From: Micractinium sp. NFX-FRZ
Taxonomy: Eukaryota; Chlorophyta; Trebouxiophyceae; Chlorellales; Chlorellaceae
Assembly (NCBI GenBank): GCA_029339195.1
Contig: JAPTJF010000729.1
Location: 1-17,607 of the forward strand
Length of the DNA: 17,607 nucleotides
Direction: 5' to 3'
Positions within the stretch are counted from its first letter, which is position 1. Each line of letters opens with the position of its first letter. Below are positions 10,501-17,607 of the stretch, piece after piece. The notes under the pieces were generated by a model. It was not told the DNA's origin. It was given only the letters and a program-made list of their open reading frames with translations, and did not search any database. A program made the position numbers and the translations under genes.

Positions 10501-13500
10501 ACCTGTGATGGAGTCCAGCTGCTGCTCCACCCCGCTGGTGAAGCTGTAGTCCACGTACTGCACAGCATGGCACAGCAGCATGGCACAGCAGCAGGGCACA
10601 GCAGGCTCAGCACCACATCAAGCACACAAGGTGGATGCAGCACCACGTGATGGCAGCAAGCGGCACTGGCACGAGCGTGCACTGTGGGCAACCTTCAGCT
10701 TCATGCTGCCCGCTGGCTGGCCGGGAATGGTGTGCCATGCTATGCCATGCTGTGCCATGCTGTGCCATGCTGTGATCTCCCTGGGTGCCCACCTGTGGGA
10801 AGTAGGACTGCAGGAACGCTGTGAGCACGCGTCCCAGCGCCTGCGCGTGCAGCGCCCGCCCCTCTTTCCGCATGTACCCACGCGTCTGCAGCAGCGCCAT
10901 GGTGGGGGCATAGGTGCCGGGACGACCGATGCCCAGCTCCTCCAGAGCCTTCACAAGGCTGCCTGCACCGGCGACGGGCACAGGCGGTTGAGAGAGGGAT
11001 GGGAGGGTCAGGCAGGGTGCGGCGCTGTCAAAGGCTCCTGCCAGAGGCGGGGTGCCCAGCAGGCAGCCACAGGCATGCACGCACGCAAGCAGGCAGGCAG
11101 GCAAGCAGGCAGGCAGATGGACAGGCGCAGCACGCTTGCACATAAATACAGTCGCAAAGTGCTACAGACCAACAGACACACTCGCCTCACCTTCCGTGTA
11201 GCGCGCCGGCGGCCGCGTCTCGTGCTCGCTCACCGACGGGCTCAGCACCTGCGCCGCCTGCCCCCGCTGCATGGCCGCCAGCGCCGCCGCCGCGACCGCC
11301 CTGGCCGCCTCCTGCTGCCGCCGCCCGCTGCTGTACCCCGCACTATCCTCTTCCCCCTCCTCCTCCCCCTCCTCTGTTACTGCATTGCCGTCTGCCCCCT
11401 CCTCGTCCGCAATCCCAGCTGAGCTGGCAGCACTCGGGATAGCCGCCGGGTCAAAGTAGGCAGAGAGGAATCCAGGGAAGGCGATGCAATTGGAGGTGGC
11501 GCGAAGGCGCAGGCTGCCGTCGGCGCTGCCCAGGTCTGCTGCCACCAGGGAGAGGCGGGCGGGGGGCATCTGGCAGGCCAGGGCGCGGCTGCGGATCAGC
11601 CTGCATGCATGCGGAAGGGGGAGGGGAGGGCCACGGAGGGGGAGGGGTTGGGGAGGTGGAGAATGATGTGTTTCCGTGAGGCTGGCGGGCGGGCGGGCTT
11701 GAAGAGAGTGGCATCATCGTCATTATCACAACACTTCAACACGGCGGAGGCGAGCTGCTCTCTGACACTGCGCCTCCCCGCCCGTCCCCGCTCCTGCAGC
11801 GCAACCCAAGTCGCCCTCTTGCCTCCCCTTCCCTCCACCCATGCACGCAACCTCACTCCCTCCCGCATCTCCTCACATAAGCCCACCCCACCCACACACC
11901 CACCCACCCATAAAGCTTGGCAGTGGAGCGCTCCACCCCCTGCTCCACCAGCTGCTCAGCGGTCAGCAGCGGGTCGGTGGGCCTGATTGCCTCGTGCGCC
12001 TCCTGCACCCAGCCAGAGGAGCCAGCGCGCAAGCACAGCGCATGTAACGAGATGCCTGGCCAAGAGCAACAAGCAGTGGCAAGACCGCAGCCGGCTGTCT
12101 CATCCTGTGCCCCATGCACCCTTGTTGCGCGCCCGACCTCACAAGCACCCGCGCTACCCCTCTTCAAGGCTTGCCTGCGCACTCTTGCTCTTCACTTTGT
12201 ACAGCCGAGGCTCAGCCGGCACAAACTCCCGCCCAAACTCGGACTGCAGGGTGGGAGGTGAGAGAGGATGAGGGTCAAGCAGAGGCGGGCAGTAATGTGT
12301 GCATGAGGAGCCAGGGGAGGCGGCTGGCTATAAGGTGCTTGCTAGGGGGCCGCGGGACAAGGGGCCCACGGTGCAGGGGGGGCAGGGGAAGCGCAGTACA
12401 CTGCCTCATACTTAGGGGGCGGCGGGGCGGAGTAGCCCAGGGCAGCCCATAGGAAGTGTGTCCGTGTGGGAGAGGAGAGGGGGGCACAACACGTGGACTA
12501 GAAATGCAACTGACTGATTCATTGAACGGAACAAGGTCAGGGCAGCACACCCACCTGGATGGCCTCCCGCAGCGCTTCCACCGCCGAGGGCGCCAGGCTG
12601 ACGCCGTCGGTGCGCATGTAGGTGATGTGGCCTGCGGGGGCGGCGCAACGGCGAGGGCAGCACGTTGTTTCGACAGCGCATGCACTCGCAGCCTTGCCAC
12701 AAGCTCACTGCTGTGCAGCCCCACCTGCCCCAATCCGTTTCAGGCCAGGCCAAGACGAAGCTGCTGCAGCAAAGTGCGTCTCGCTCACCCGACTCATACA
12801 GCTGCTGTGCCAGTTGCATCGTCCGGCTGGCACCTGCACACACACAACGATTTGCGGCCAGCCACGGGTCAGAGGCTGCACAGTTGGGCACAAGCTCCTG
12901 CACTGGCAATAGGTGGGTGGACATTGTTGGACAAAAGGTCCCTGCCAGGGGGGCTGCCGCATAGGCTAGCCCACACAAAGCTGCAGCTTGGTTTGGGCCG
13001 GGGGGATGAGGGCACTTCATGCACTTCATGCCCAGCAGCAGCCAAGAAGCTCAGCAGGAGGCAGGCGGCTTGAGCGGCCAGGCGGCCCTCATGTGGCCAT
13101 GCACGCAGCCCGTGCCCATGCGCGTGCCACTCACTCAAGCCCAGCCGGCTGTTGGCCTCCTGCTGCAGCGTGCTGGTGGTGAAGGGCGTGGGCGGCTGGC
13201 GCTGCTGCTCGCGGCTGCTCGATTCCAACACGCTCCACTGCGCGTCGCGCACGCGCTGCGCCACCGCCTCCGCCTCTGCCTGGTCCGCGAACCCAGGCTG
13301 GGGCGGCGGGGCGCCATCCACCGAGGACAGCCGCGCCTGCAGGCGGCAGTAGGGGAGGGCGGAGTTGGGTTGCATAAGCATGTGCGCAAACGGGGCACAA
13401 GCTGGCGAGGAGGATGGAACAGCCGGCTGGCAACCAGCATTTCCAGGTCGCCCACCCACCCACATCATCGCCCAGAGCAGCAGCAGCAGAGATCAGAGAA

Positions 13501-16440
13501 GAGAAGAGCACCGCACGGCCGCCTGCTCAACCGGCCCCACCCGAAACAGGCTGGGAGGCGGCACGGTTTGGGGATGCTAGCAACCTGCCACCTGGCAGTG
13601 TGTTGATGCTCAGAGGTCACAAACGTGGCGTTGGCGGTAGGCCCGCACCGCCACCTCACCATGCCAGCAGCCCCCATCCCAGCTGCCTCACACTCCACCG
13701 CCTCATTGAGCAGCGGCAGCAGCAGACGGCAGCAGCAGTCCACCCAGCCTCACCTCCAGCGTGCCGCCACCTGGCACCGCCAGGTCAGCTGCCACCCGGT
13801 AGTACTGCTGCCCCTGGAATGCCTCTATCGCCGCCTCGCGCTCGCACACCAGGCGCAGCGCGACCGACTGAACGCGCCCGGCGGACCGAGCGCCCGGCAC
13901 CTTGCGCCAGAGCAGGGGGGAGAGGCTGAAGCCGTACAGATAGTCCAACGCCCTGCACGCGCAAGAGCACATGGTGATGCTGTCAGTGTGACCAAACGCC
14001 TGAGGAGAGGGGAGGTGGAAGCGGTACACACAAGTATCCAAACAAACGATCTGCATGTGCCCGGTCACGGAGTTTTGAAACAAGCCAGGGCCGGGGGGTG
14101 GACAGGTTGAAGCCAGAGCACAGATCATCTGGCGCCCCACCGGAAGCACACAACAGCACAGCAGCACATGGGCTTTTGAGGCTGGCGCCCAGCAGCGAGC
14201 GCAGCCGCCAGCACAGCCTCCCTTGCACATGCAGCAGCATGGAATCCCCAGGCGCAACCCGCGCTTCTTCACGGGCCACCCTGGGGCCACGCCTCCCGCT
14301 GATGCCTCACGATGCCGCCCCACCCCACTGTACATCCACAGTCGGGGAGGTGCCCCGCTCCCCACTACGACCTACCACCCCAGCGCTACCAACCCCTGCC
14401 ACGCTCTGCCACTCACCCCACCCCGCCCTGCAGTACCTGCGTGCCATGTAGGCGTGCACCAGCTGGTCGCTGACCTGGCGCGGCTGGGCCAGCGCCTCCA
14501 GCACGGCACGCTTGGTCACTGCAGGGGGTGGTGAGGTAATGACACTGCTTCTTACTGGCGCAGTCGCTGCCGATCATGAGAGTGGAGGAGGCAGGAGATG
14601 AGGTGATGACGCACACTTCTTACTGGCATTTTTTGTGCAGGGCAGAGGCAGTTGGCAAGCTCACACCCCAGGCGGGCTCGGGAAAGAGGGCATTCCAGCG
14701 CCCGAAGCATGCAGCTGACAGCACCTCCAGGCTGTGAACCCCTGGCAGCGTCGCTGGCCACACACCAAAGGCGTGCGCATGCGGCACACACACAGCCAGG
14801 AAAGGCGCTGCTCCACCCACCCTCAGTGAAAGTGATGCGCTCGGTGACGGTGGCATCAGTGACGCACCCCCGAGCCTGCAGGGGGAGCCACAGGCCGGCG
14901 TGTCAGCCAGCCAGCCTGGCGTTTGTGCACGCAGGAGGGGCGTGCACGACGGCCCCGCTCGCTCGTGGGCGCCCCTGTGCCGCCAGTCCCGCCCTCTGAT
15001 TGGCTGCATGCCAATCCACACTAGTCAAAACATGCATCTGCATCCAATTGCCTCCCCCCTCACAGCCTCCCAGCATCCCACCCCGCCCCACCTTGAGCTC
15101 CTGCAGCAGATGCCAGCTGATGGCCTCCCCCTCCCGGTCGGGGTCGGTGGCCAGCACCAGCCGCCGGCTGCCCTGCACCGCCGCCGCAATGGCGTCCACG
15201 CGGGCCTCCGACCCCTGGGTGAGCTGCCACATCATCTGGAAGCCTGCTGGACAAGAGGGCGAGCGTGTGCGAGTGGTCGGGCTGGAGCGGCGACGCAGGG
15301 AAGTGGGTTGTGCGGCGGCCATTCATTTGGAAACCCCGCCAACCAGCAGGGCAGACCCTCTGCGTGGCACAATCAGATACATAGCGAGTGTCAGCGGCGC
15401 GCAGTCTGACAACAGTCGCCAACTGCAAAGGCGGGCGCCTGGCTGGCGCTACGCAAGGTGCCTGCGCATTTGTGCTGCGACTTGCCTGCTGAGGGGACCA
15501 CAGACCCCGGCTTAGGGGGCAGGTCGCGCACGTGGCCGTAGCTAGCGAGCACCTGCTCAGAAGGAAGCCGAGAGGAGGGGGAGGAGCGGTTCATGGCGGC
15601 AATATGCCTCGCAGTCGGCAGAGAACAGGGAGAAATGGGTGCAGGGCAGGCAGCAGGCCGGCTCAGGGAGTGGGGCAAGCAGCCGGCGCCCGCCCTCACC
15701 CCACCCCTTTGTCAAAGCCCACTCCCCCTGTAAGCGCCCCCGCATCAGCATTCACCCACACCATGCTTCAACGTCTTACCCACCCCACCCCACCTCATGT
15801 GCAGGCCACAGCGGGTCCCCGCTGTCAGTGCCCCACACCCACGGTCGCACCCAGCAGCGGCCCCACCCGCCTCCCCCTGCCCCCGCCCCACCTTGTAGTC
15901 TGGCCCCAGAAACTCCTGGATCTTCCTAGCCTTGGCTGGCGACTCCACCAGCAGCACTGTGTCCGCAGGAGGCTCCATTGCTGCTGCGGCGGCGGCCGCT
16001 GCGGCGGCGCTGCCCGGCGTGGGCGCCTTGCGTGGGCGCCCTAAGCGGCGCGGCGGCGGCGGCGGCGACGGGTGGATGCCTGCCGCCGCTGCATCGGAGG
16101 CAAGAGACACGGCCACCGATTCCTGCGTGGCCAAAGCCAGGCTGGCGGGGTCGCGCTTGCGCGGGCGACCGCGCCGGCGAGGCGCCGCCTCTGCGGCCGC
16201 ATCCGCAGCAGGCGCACCGCCCTTGGCGCTGGTAGCGGATTTGGCTGCAGATGGGGCTGCCGCCTCCCCCCCTGTTGCCTTGGCTCGAGAAGGAGTGCCG
16301 CTGCTCCCAGTCGCTGTGCGGCGGCTGCCTGCAGAGGCTGCAAAAGCGCCGCCGCTGCCCAGCAGCTGACTGCCCGCAGTGGGCGCCAGCTGCTGCAGCC
16401 AGGCAGCACCCCGCCTCCGCAGCGTGGCCACTGCCAACAT
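4304..16440 (-). CDS. topA: Type IA DNA topoisomerase (TopA) with AT-hooks and two C-terminal HMG boxes
   Basis: Bacterial-type topoisomerase I relaxes negatively supercoiled DNA through a tyrosine-linked single-strand break; nuclear-encoded copies in algae and plants act in organelles. Exons in transcript order: 15892-16440, 15486-15552, 15092-15243, 14821-14875, 14437-14518, 13754-13952, 13135-13336, 12789-12833, 12555-12631, 12175-12243, 11908-12002, 11191-11600, 10793-10962, 10503-10557, 10121-10195, 9864-9928, 9478-9571, 8993-9175, 8351-8481, 8122-8206, 7822-7898, 7031-7528, 6716-6788, 6203-6335, 5700-5851, 5282-5401, 4943-5006, 4304-4580. They total 4254 bases, one open frame of 1417 codons plus TGA. 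Domains: basic N-terminus; AT-hooks at 88-97 and 131-139; TOPRIM from 160 (E166, D239, D241, E243); active Tyr455 and Arg457 in HITYMRTDG; EAHEAIRP 500-507; RPPARYTEGSLVKALEELG about 660-678; zinc-finger Cys 793, 796, 816, 822; C-terminal TopA repeats about 883-1000; Ala/Lys linker to 1145; HMG boxes about 1156-1216 and 1268-1332. Typical bacterial TopA is under 900 residues. The start at 16440 gives a transit-peptide-like MLAVATLRRR; an in-frame ATG at 16482 is the alternative. The least certain junction is exon 25/26. Transcript data are lacking for every junction. Confidence 0.88.
4329..4355. repeat. (GCT)9 repeat encoding poly-alanine
   Basis: Nine GCT triplets on the + strand read as GCA alanine codons in the last exon of the topoisomerase gene. 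Confidence 0.9.
4943..5401 (-). other. topA: TopA exons 26-27: HMG box 2
   Basis: Exon 26 (5282-5401) encodes LKRPRTAYNLFSDAHREAV and KATDILLRLA; exon 27 (4943-5006) continues EMWRSAPQLERHKFKMEAM. KRPRTAYNLF is a textbook HMG-box opening and W1307 sits in helix 2. Exon 28 completes the box with RKRYH. A 276-bp intron splits the box. Exon 25 (5700-5851), between the two boxes, is a charged helical linker. Confidence 0.85.
5402..5699 (-). other. TopA intron 25, probable GC-AG type
   Basis: Exon 26 must be entered in phase 1 to read ALKRPRTAY. The donor CACAG|GCAGGT at 5699 supplies that phase; the nearby GT donor (CAG|GTGGAG, 5695) gives phase 2 and breaks the box. The acceptor is one of three CAG triplets at 5396-5404, so the number of alanines at the junction is uncertain. 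Confidence 0.5.
6203..6788 (-). other. topA: TopA exons 23-24: HMG box 1
   Basis: Exon 23 (6716-6788) encodes GRPVPSGYALFVQ and exon 24 (6203-6335) continues MELAEARRTGQKTW, then MGAKWRGLAEEERERYKVQA. This is the HMG-box pattern: P-S-x-Y-x-x-F at the start, W1195 in the second helix, then a Glu/Arg-rich third helix with Tyr1206 and basic residues. The spliced codon between the exons is A|TG. HMG boxes bend DNA by minor-groove binding. Confidence 0.82.
7031..7528 (-). other. topA: TopA exon 22: last TopA repeat and Ala/Lys-rich linker with AT-hook-like motif
   Basis: Residues 980-1145. The first 20 (EYDPVTLTLADALQLLATKK) match the last C-terminal repeat of cyanobacterial-type TopA. The rest is a long Ala-, Lys-, Arg- and Glu-rich stretch likely to be helical or coiled-coil, with KKRMGRPTK (1067-1075) as a third AT-hook-like core. 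It ends ERLQ before a phase 0 donor (GTGTTA, weaker than most in this gene), then the HMG section follows. Many TopA proteins end in a basic Lys/Ala tail at this point. Confidence 0.8.
7607..7626. repeat. (GGTG)5 simple repeat
   Basis: Five tandem GGTG units lie in TopA intron 21 (7529-7821). The flanks are G-rich on the + strand. Confidence 0.85.
8482..8992 (-). other. TopA intron 18, the longest intron, with an AT-richer island
   Basis: At 511 bp this is the longest intron of the gene. Positions about 8580-8870 are visibly richer in A and T than the flanks. They contain loosely similar segments around GATGCRGCCCAAGTA and ATGCGGCCTAAGTAG (8725 and 8792). No coding motif or terminal repeat is evident. 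Confidence 0.45.
9123..9571 (-). other. topA: TopA exons 17-18: four-cysteine zinc finger
   Basis: Exon 17 (9478-9571) encodes DRRCPSCGSQ and FVGCSAYP; exon 18 (from 9175) continues DCTYLRP. Together they give C-x2-C-x19-C-x5-C (793, 796, 816, 822), the spacing of the topoisomerase DNA-binding C4 zinc finger. A 302-bp intron (9176-9477) splits the finger just before its last cysteine. Only one such finger was found. Confidence 0.85.
10415..10481. repeat. 9-10 bp minisatellite in TopA intron 14
   Basis: Four perfect CTGGGCACC units (10415-10450) are followed by alternating AAAGGGCACC and CTGGGCACC units. Read on the - strand it would give a collagen-like Gly-Ala-Gln pattern, but it lies between exons 14 and 15. 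Confidence 0.9.
10561..10604. repeat. CACAGCAGCATGG-type tandem repeat in TopA intron 13
   Basis: Imperfect units of CACAGCAGCATGG and shortened forms run directly after the acceptor side of exon 14. Confidence 0.8.
10731..10774. repeat. 10-bp tandem repeat in TopA intron 13
   Basis: Four units of TGTGCCATGC (the second reads TATGCCATGC) plus a partial fifth, just before the donor of exon 13 on the - strand. Confidence 0.9.
11077..11116. repeat. GCAN tetranucleotide array in TopA intron 12
   Basis: Ten consecutive four-base units of the form GCAC, GCAA or GCAG. Confidence 0.9.
12003..12174 (-). other. TopA intron 10, GC-AG type
   Basis: The donor is CAG|GCAAGC and the acceptor TGCAG|GAG. 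It joins KVKSKSAQ to EAHEAIRPTDP, restoring the highly conserved SKxAQEAHEAIRP sequence exactly; no GT donor does this. Confidence 0.88.
12555..12631 (-). other. topA: TopA exon 9: active-site tyrosine
   Basis: The exon encodes HITYMRTDGVSLAPSAVEAL, matching the TYxRTD signature of type IA enzymes. Tyr455 is the nucleophile that forms the 5'-phosphotyrosine link and Arg457 assists. With the intact TOPRIM triad this indicates a catalytically competent enzyme. Confidence 0.93.
15092..15243 (-). other. topA: TopA exon 3: TOPRIM acidic motif
   Basis: This exon encodes LVLATDPDREGEAISWHLL (about residues 234-252). It contains the DxDxE triad (D239, D241, E243) that binds Mg2+ in type IA topoisomerases. 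The donor is AAG|GTGGGG, phase 0. Confidence 0.93.
15244..15485 (-). other. TopA intron 2, GC-AG type
   Basis: The donor is CAG|GCAAGT (15485-15484 read on the - strand) and the acceptor CAGCAG|GCTTCC. It joins GSVVPSA to GFQMMWQL in the only frame that preserves the conserved TopA sequence. The nearby GT (4 bases on) puts exon 3 out of frame. Confidence 0.85.
15892..16440 (-). other. topA: TopA exon 1: putative transit peptide, two AT-hooks, first TOPRIM strand
   Basis: Residues 1-183. The first 50 residues are rich in Ala, Ser, Arg and Gly and almost free of acidic residues, as in organelle targeting peptides; plastid versus mitochondrion cannot be decided. Two AT-hook cores follow: RRRGRPRKR (88-96) and RRLGRPRK (131-138), separated by a proline run and followed by a poly-Ala tract. 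The exon ends with VLLVESPAKARKIQEFLG, the first TOPRIM motif with its catalytic Glu166. AT-hooks bind the minor groove of AT-rich DNA and are not normal parts of bacterial TopA. Confidence 0.8.
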
Positions 16441-17468
16441 GGGTCCCTGCGAGAATGGGTAAGGTATTTGGGGCGCATGCATGCATCAGCTGGGCTGGGC
16501 AGGCAGGTCCAGCAGGGGGGCCAGCCTCCAGCCCAGTGGCAGCGGCACCAAGATGCGGCAGCGGCGGCGGCGGCACCAAGCCCTCAGTGTCGATGCCCTT
16601 GCAAGCATATCACACTGCTCCGTCGCACCTCTCTTCTTTCCCCGGTACTGTTCAGCGCTCCTAGCGGTCCCGGCCTTCCGCTGTTCACTTGGTGCATGTC
16701 ATAGCTTGCTCAAGCCCAGGCGGTGCGTGAATAGGGACACCTTCTTCGCCCCTACAGCTGCGGGTTGAGAGCCACAGCCTGCCCGCAGCTTCGCCGACCT
16801 TCTGCTTGGGGTTTGGTGTCGGCAGGCAGGCGGGGGGGTCTCCAAGCCGGCAATATCCGTGACTATGTTCAAACAAGTTCACATGATGCGTTGTGTGAAG
16901 GATCATGATATTGGTCGTCCAGGCTGGACTCCGCTGGCAGCGCCCGACGATGCGAGTGACCTGAAGTACAAGAGAAGGCCCTTCTGATTCTGAAGGGTGC
17001 AACAAGGCACTTCATTTGCTGGGCATTTGTCCAGCTAATGGGGGGGGGGGGGGGGGGGAAAGCCAGAAACAGGGGATGGATGGAGCAGAGACAGGGACGG
17101 CAGACAGTGCGTGGATACGCGCCTTGCTGTGCTGCGCCGTACAATGCGCAGCGCCTGGTAATGCCAGGCAATCACTCGTACAAGTGTGCAGGGGCGAGGT
17201 GAGGTTGGTGAGAGGGCCGTTTACTGCTGCCCCCGAAAGCTACTTTGCACCCCAACATGCGGGGGCAAGCTTTCCCTGTGCGAGATTGGCGCGGTGCTGC
17301 GCCTTTGGTGAGTGCCTCTGCTGCACCAGCTGCTCTAGGCTGGCGGCTCTGCTGGCACGCGTAGGGGCAGATTGGCACGGCACAGCCCCCTTTGCATTCA
17401 CTGACCCATGCACAGGCAGCACCAGTACAGCGGCAGCGGGTGGGTGTTGCTCTTTCCAGTGGGAGGGG
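16441..17468. other. Spacer between H4 and the topoisomerase gene
   Basis: Both flanking genes are on the - strand, so this segment should contain the H4 3' flank, then the topA promoter and 5' UTR. No coding motif was recognised. The - strand sequence TTCTCGCAG just above the topA start could be the acceptor of a 5' UTR intron. Positions 16850-17010 are somewhat richer in A and T, as promoter regions often are, but no specific box can be named. Confidence 0.5.
17040..17058. repeat. 19-base G homopolymer
   Basis: An uninterrupted run of 19 G on the + strand, 600 bases upstream of the topA start codon. The length may be unreliable for sequencing reasons. Confidence 0.9.
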
Positions 17469-17486
17469 TGGTGTTGAATAACACCA
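17469..17486 (-). terminator. Histone-mRNA-type 3' stem-loop
   Basis: On the - strand TGGTGTT-ATTC-AACACCA forms a perfect 7-bp stem with a 4-base loop. Its core has the size (6-bp stem, 4-base loop, GG...CC ends) of the 3' stem-loop of replication-dependent histone mRNAs. It lies 47 bases after the H4 stop codon, within the usual distance. It would replace poly(A) as the 3' end signal bound by SLBP. The loop and one stem pair differ from the animal consensus. Confidence 0.72.
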
Positions 17487-17532
17487 GTGTTTGTGTGGGT
17501 TGGGAAGGCTTGGGTGCCAGGCGGCTGCCAGT

Positions 17533-17607
17533 TTACGCGCCGAAGCCGTACAGGGTGCGGCCCTGGCGCTTGAGCGCGTAGACCACGTCAAAGGCGGTCA
17601 CGGTCTT
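17533..17607 (-). CDS. Histone H4, C-terminal 24 residues (cut by window edge)
   Basis: The - strand from the window edge reads KTVTAFDVVYALKRQGRTL then YGFGA and TAA (17533-17535). This is the C-terminus of histone H4, which forms the last helix and the short strand contacting H2A in the nucleosome. Two positions differ from the usual plant and animal sequence: F in place of M in KTVTAMDVV, and a final A in place of G. The start and any introns lie beyond 17607. A histone-type stem-loop follows the stop codon, indicating a replication-dependent gene. Confidence 0.93.
   Translation of the reverse strand, partial: KTVTAFDVVYALKRQGRTLYGFGA

Noticed and set aside
10378..10599. Collagen-like Gly-Ala-Gln repeats in a - strand frame
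   Set aside because: They are the translation of a 9-bp minisatellite inside intron 14, between exons whose join preserves TopA sequence.
11077..11116. Possible CRISPR-like array or short repeats
   Set aside because: The units are four bases long with no spacers; this is a simple microsatellite.
16438..16482. In-frame upstream ATG at 16482 as the TopA start
   Set aside because: It would put MHAPQIPYPFSQGP before MLAVATLRRR, which is less typical of a transit peptide; an acceptor-like TTCTCGCAG also lies between the two ATGs. It cannot be fully excluded.
1..17607. tRNA or rRNA genes
   Set aside because: No cloverleaf A/B box arrangement or rRNA-like conserved stretch was recognised on either strand by eye; a covariance-model scan was not possible.

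Overview
The window looks like nuclear DNA of a GC-rich green alga, most plausibly a trebouxiophyte of the Chlorella/Coccomyxa type. This is inferred from the high GC content, many short exons separated by introns of roughly 100-500 bp, acceptors that are nearly all TGCAG, a bacterial-type organellar topoisomerase, and a histone gene with a 3' stem-loop. Species was not determined. Splice junctions were assigned by hand from reading-frame continuity and family motifs, without transcript data.

Layout: 1-801 holds no recognisable gene. A seven-exon + strand gene (802-3459) encodes an unrecognised 325-residue protein with N-terminal hydrophobic helices and a hydrophobic C-terminus. A convergent intergenic region (3460-4303) carries a perfect 31-bp tandem duplication. 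A 28-exon - strand gene (16440 down to 4304) fills most of the window. About 1.1 kb upstream of it (16441-17532) is spacer containing a 19-G run and a histone-type stem-loop. The window ends inside the 3' end of a histone H4 gene, also on the - strand.

The main find is the 28-exon gene. Its 28 exons join in one open frame of 4254 bp (1417 residues). It encodes a type IA DNA topoisomerase (bacterial TopA) with the TOPRIM acidic residues, the active-site tyrosine, a four-cysteine zinc finger and the C-terminal TopA repeats. In the same frame it has two AT-hooks near the N-terminus, a third AT-hook-like motif in an Ala/Lys-rich linker, and two HMG boxes at the C-terminus. A basic, possibly organelle-targeting N-terminus suggests a nucleoid protein of plastid or mitochondrion that both relaxes DNA and bends or packages it. 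I am not aware of this TopA plus AT-hook plus HMG architecture being described.

Secondary points: at least three introns, probably four, of 33 use GC-AG boundaries; the H4 gene has an unusual C-terminus and a 7-bp histone-like hairpin 47 nt after its stop codon; several minisatellites cluster in neighbouring topoisomerase introns.
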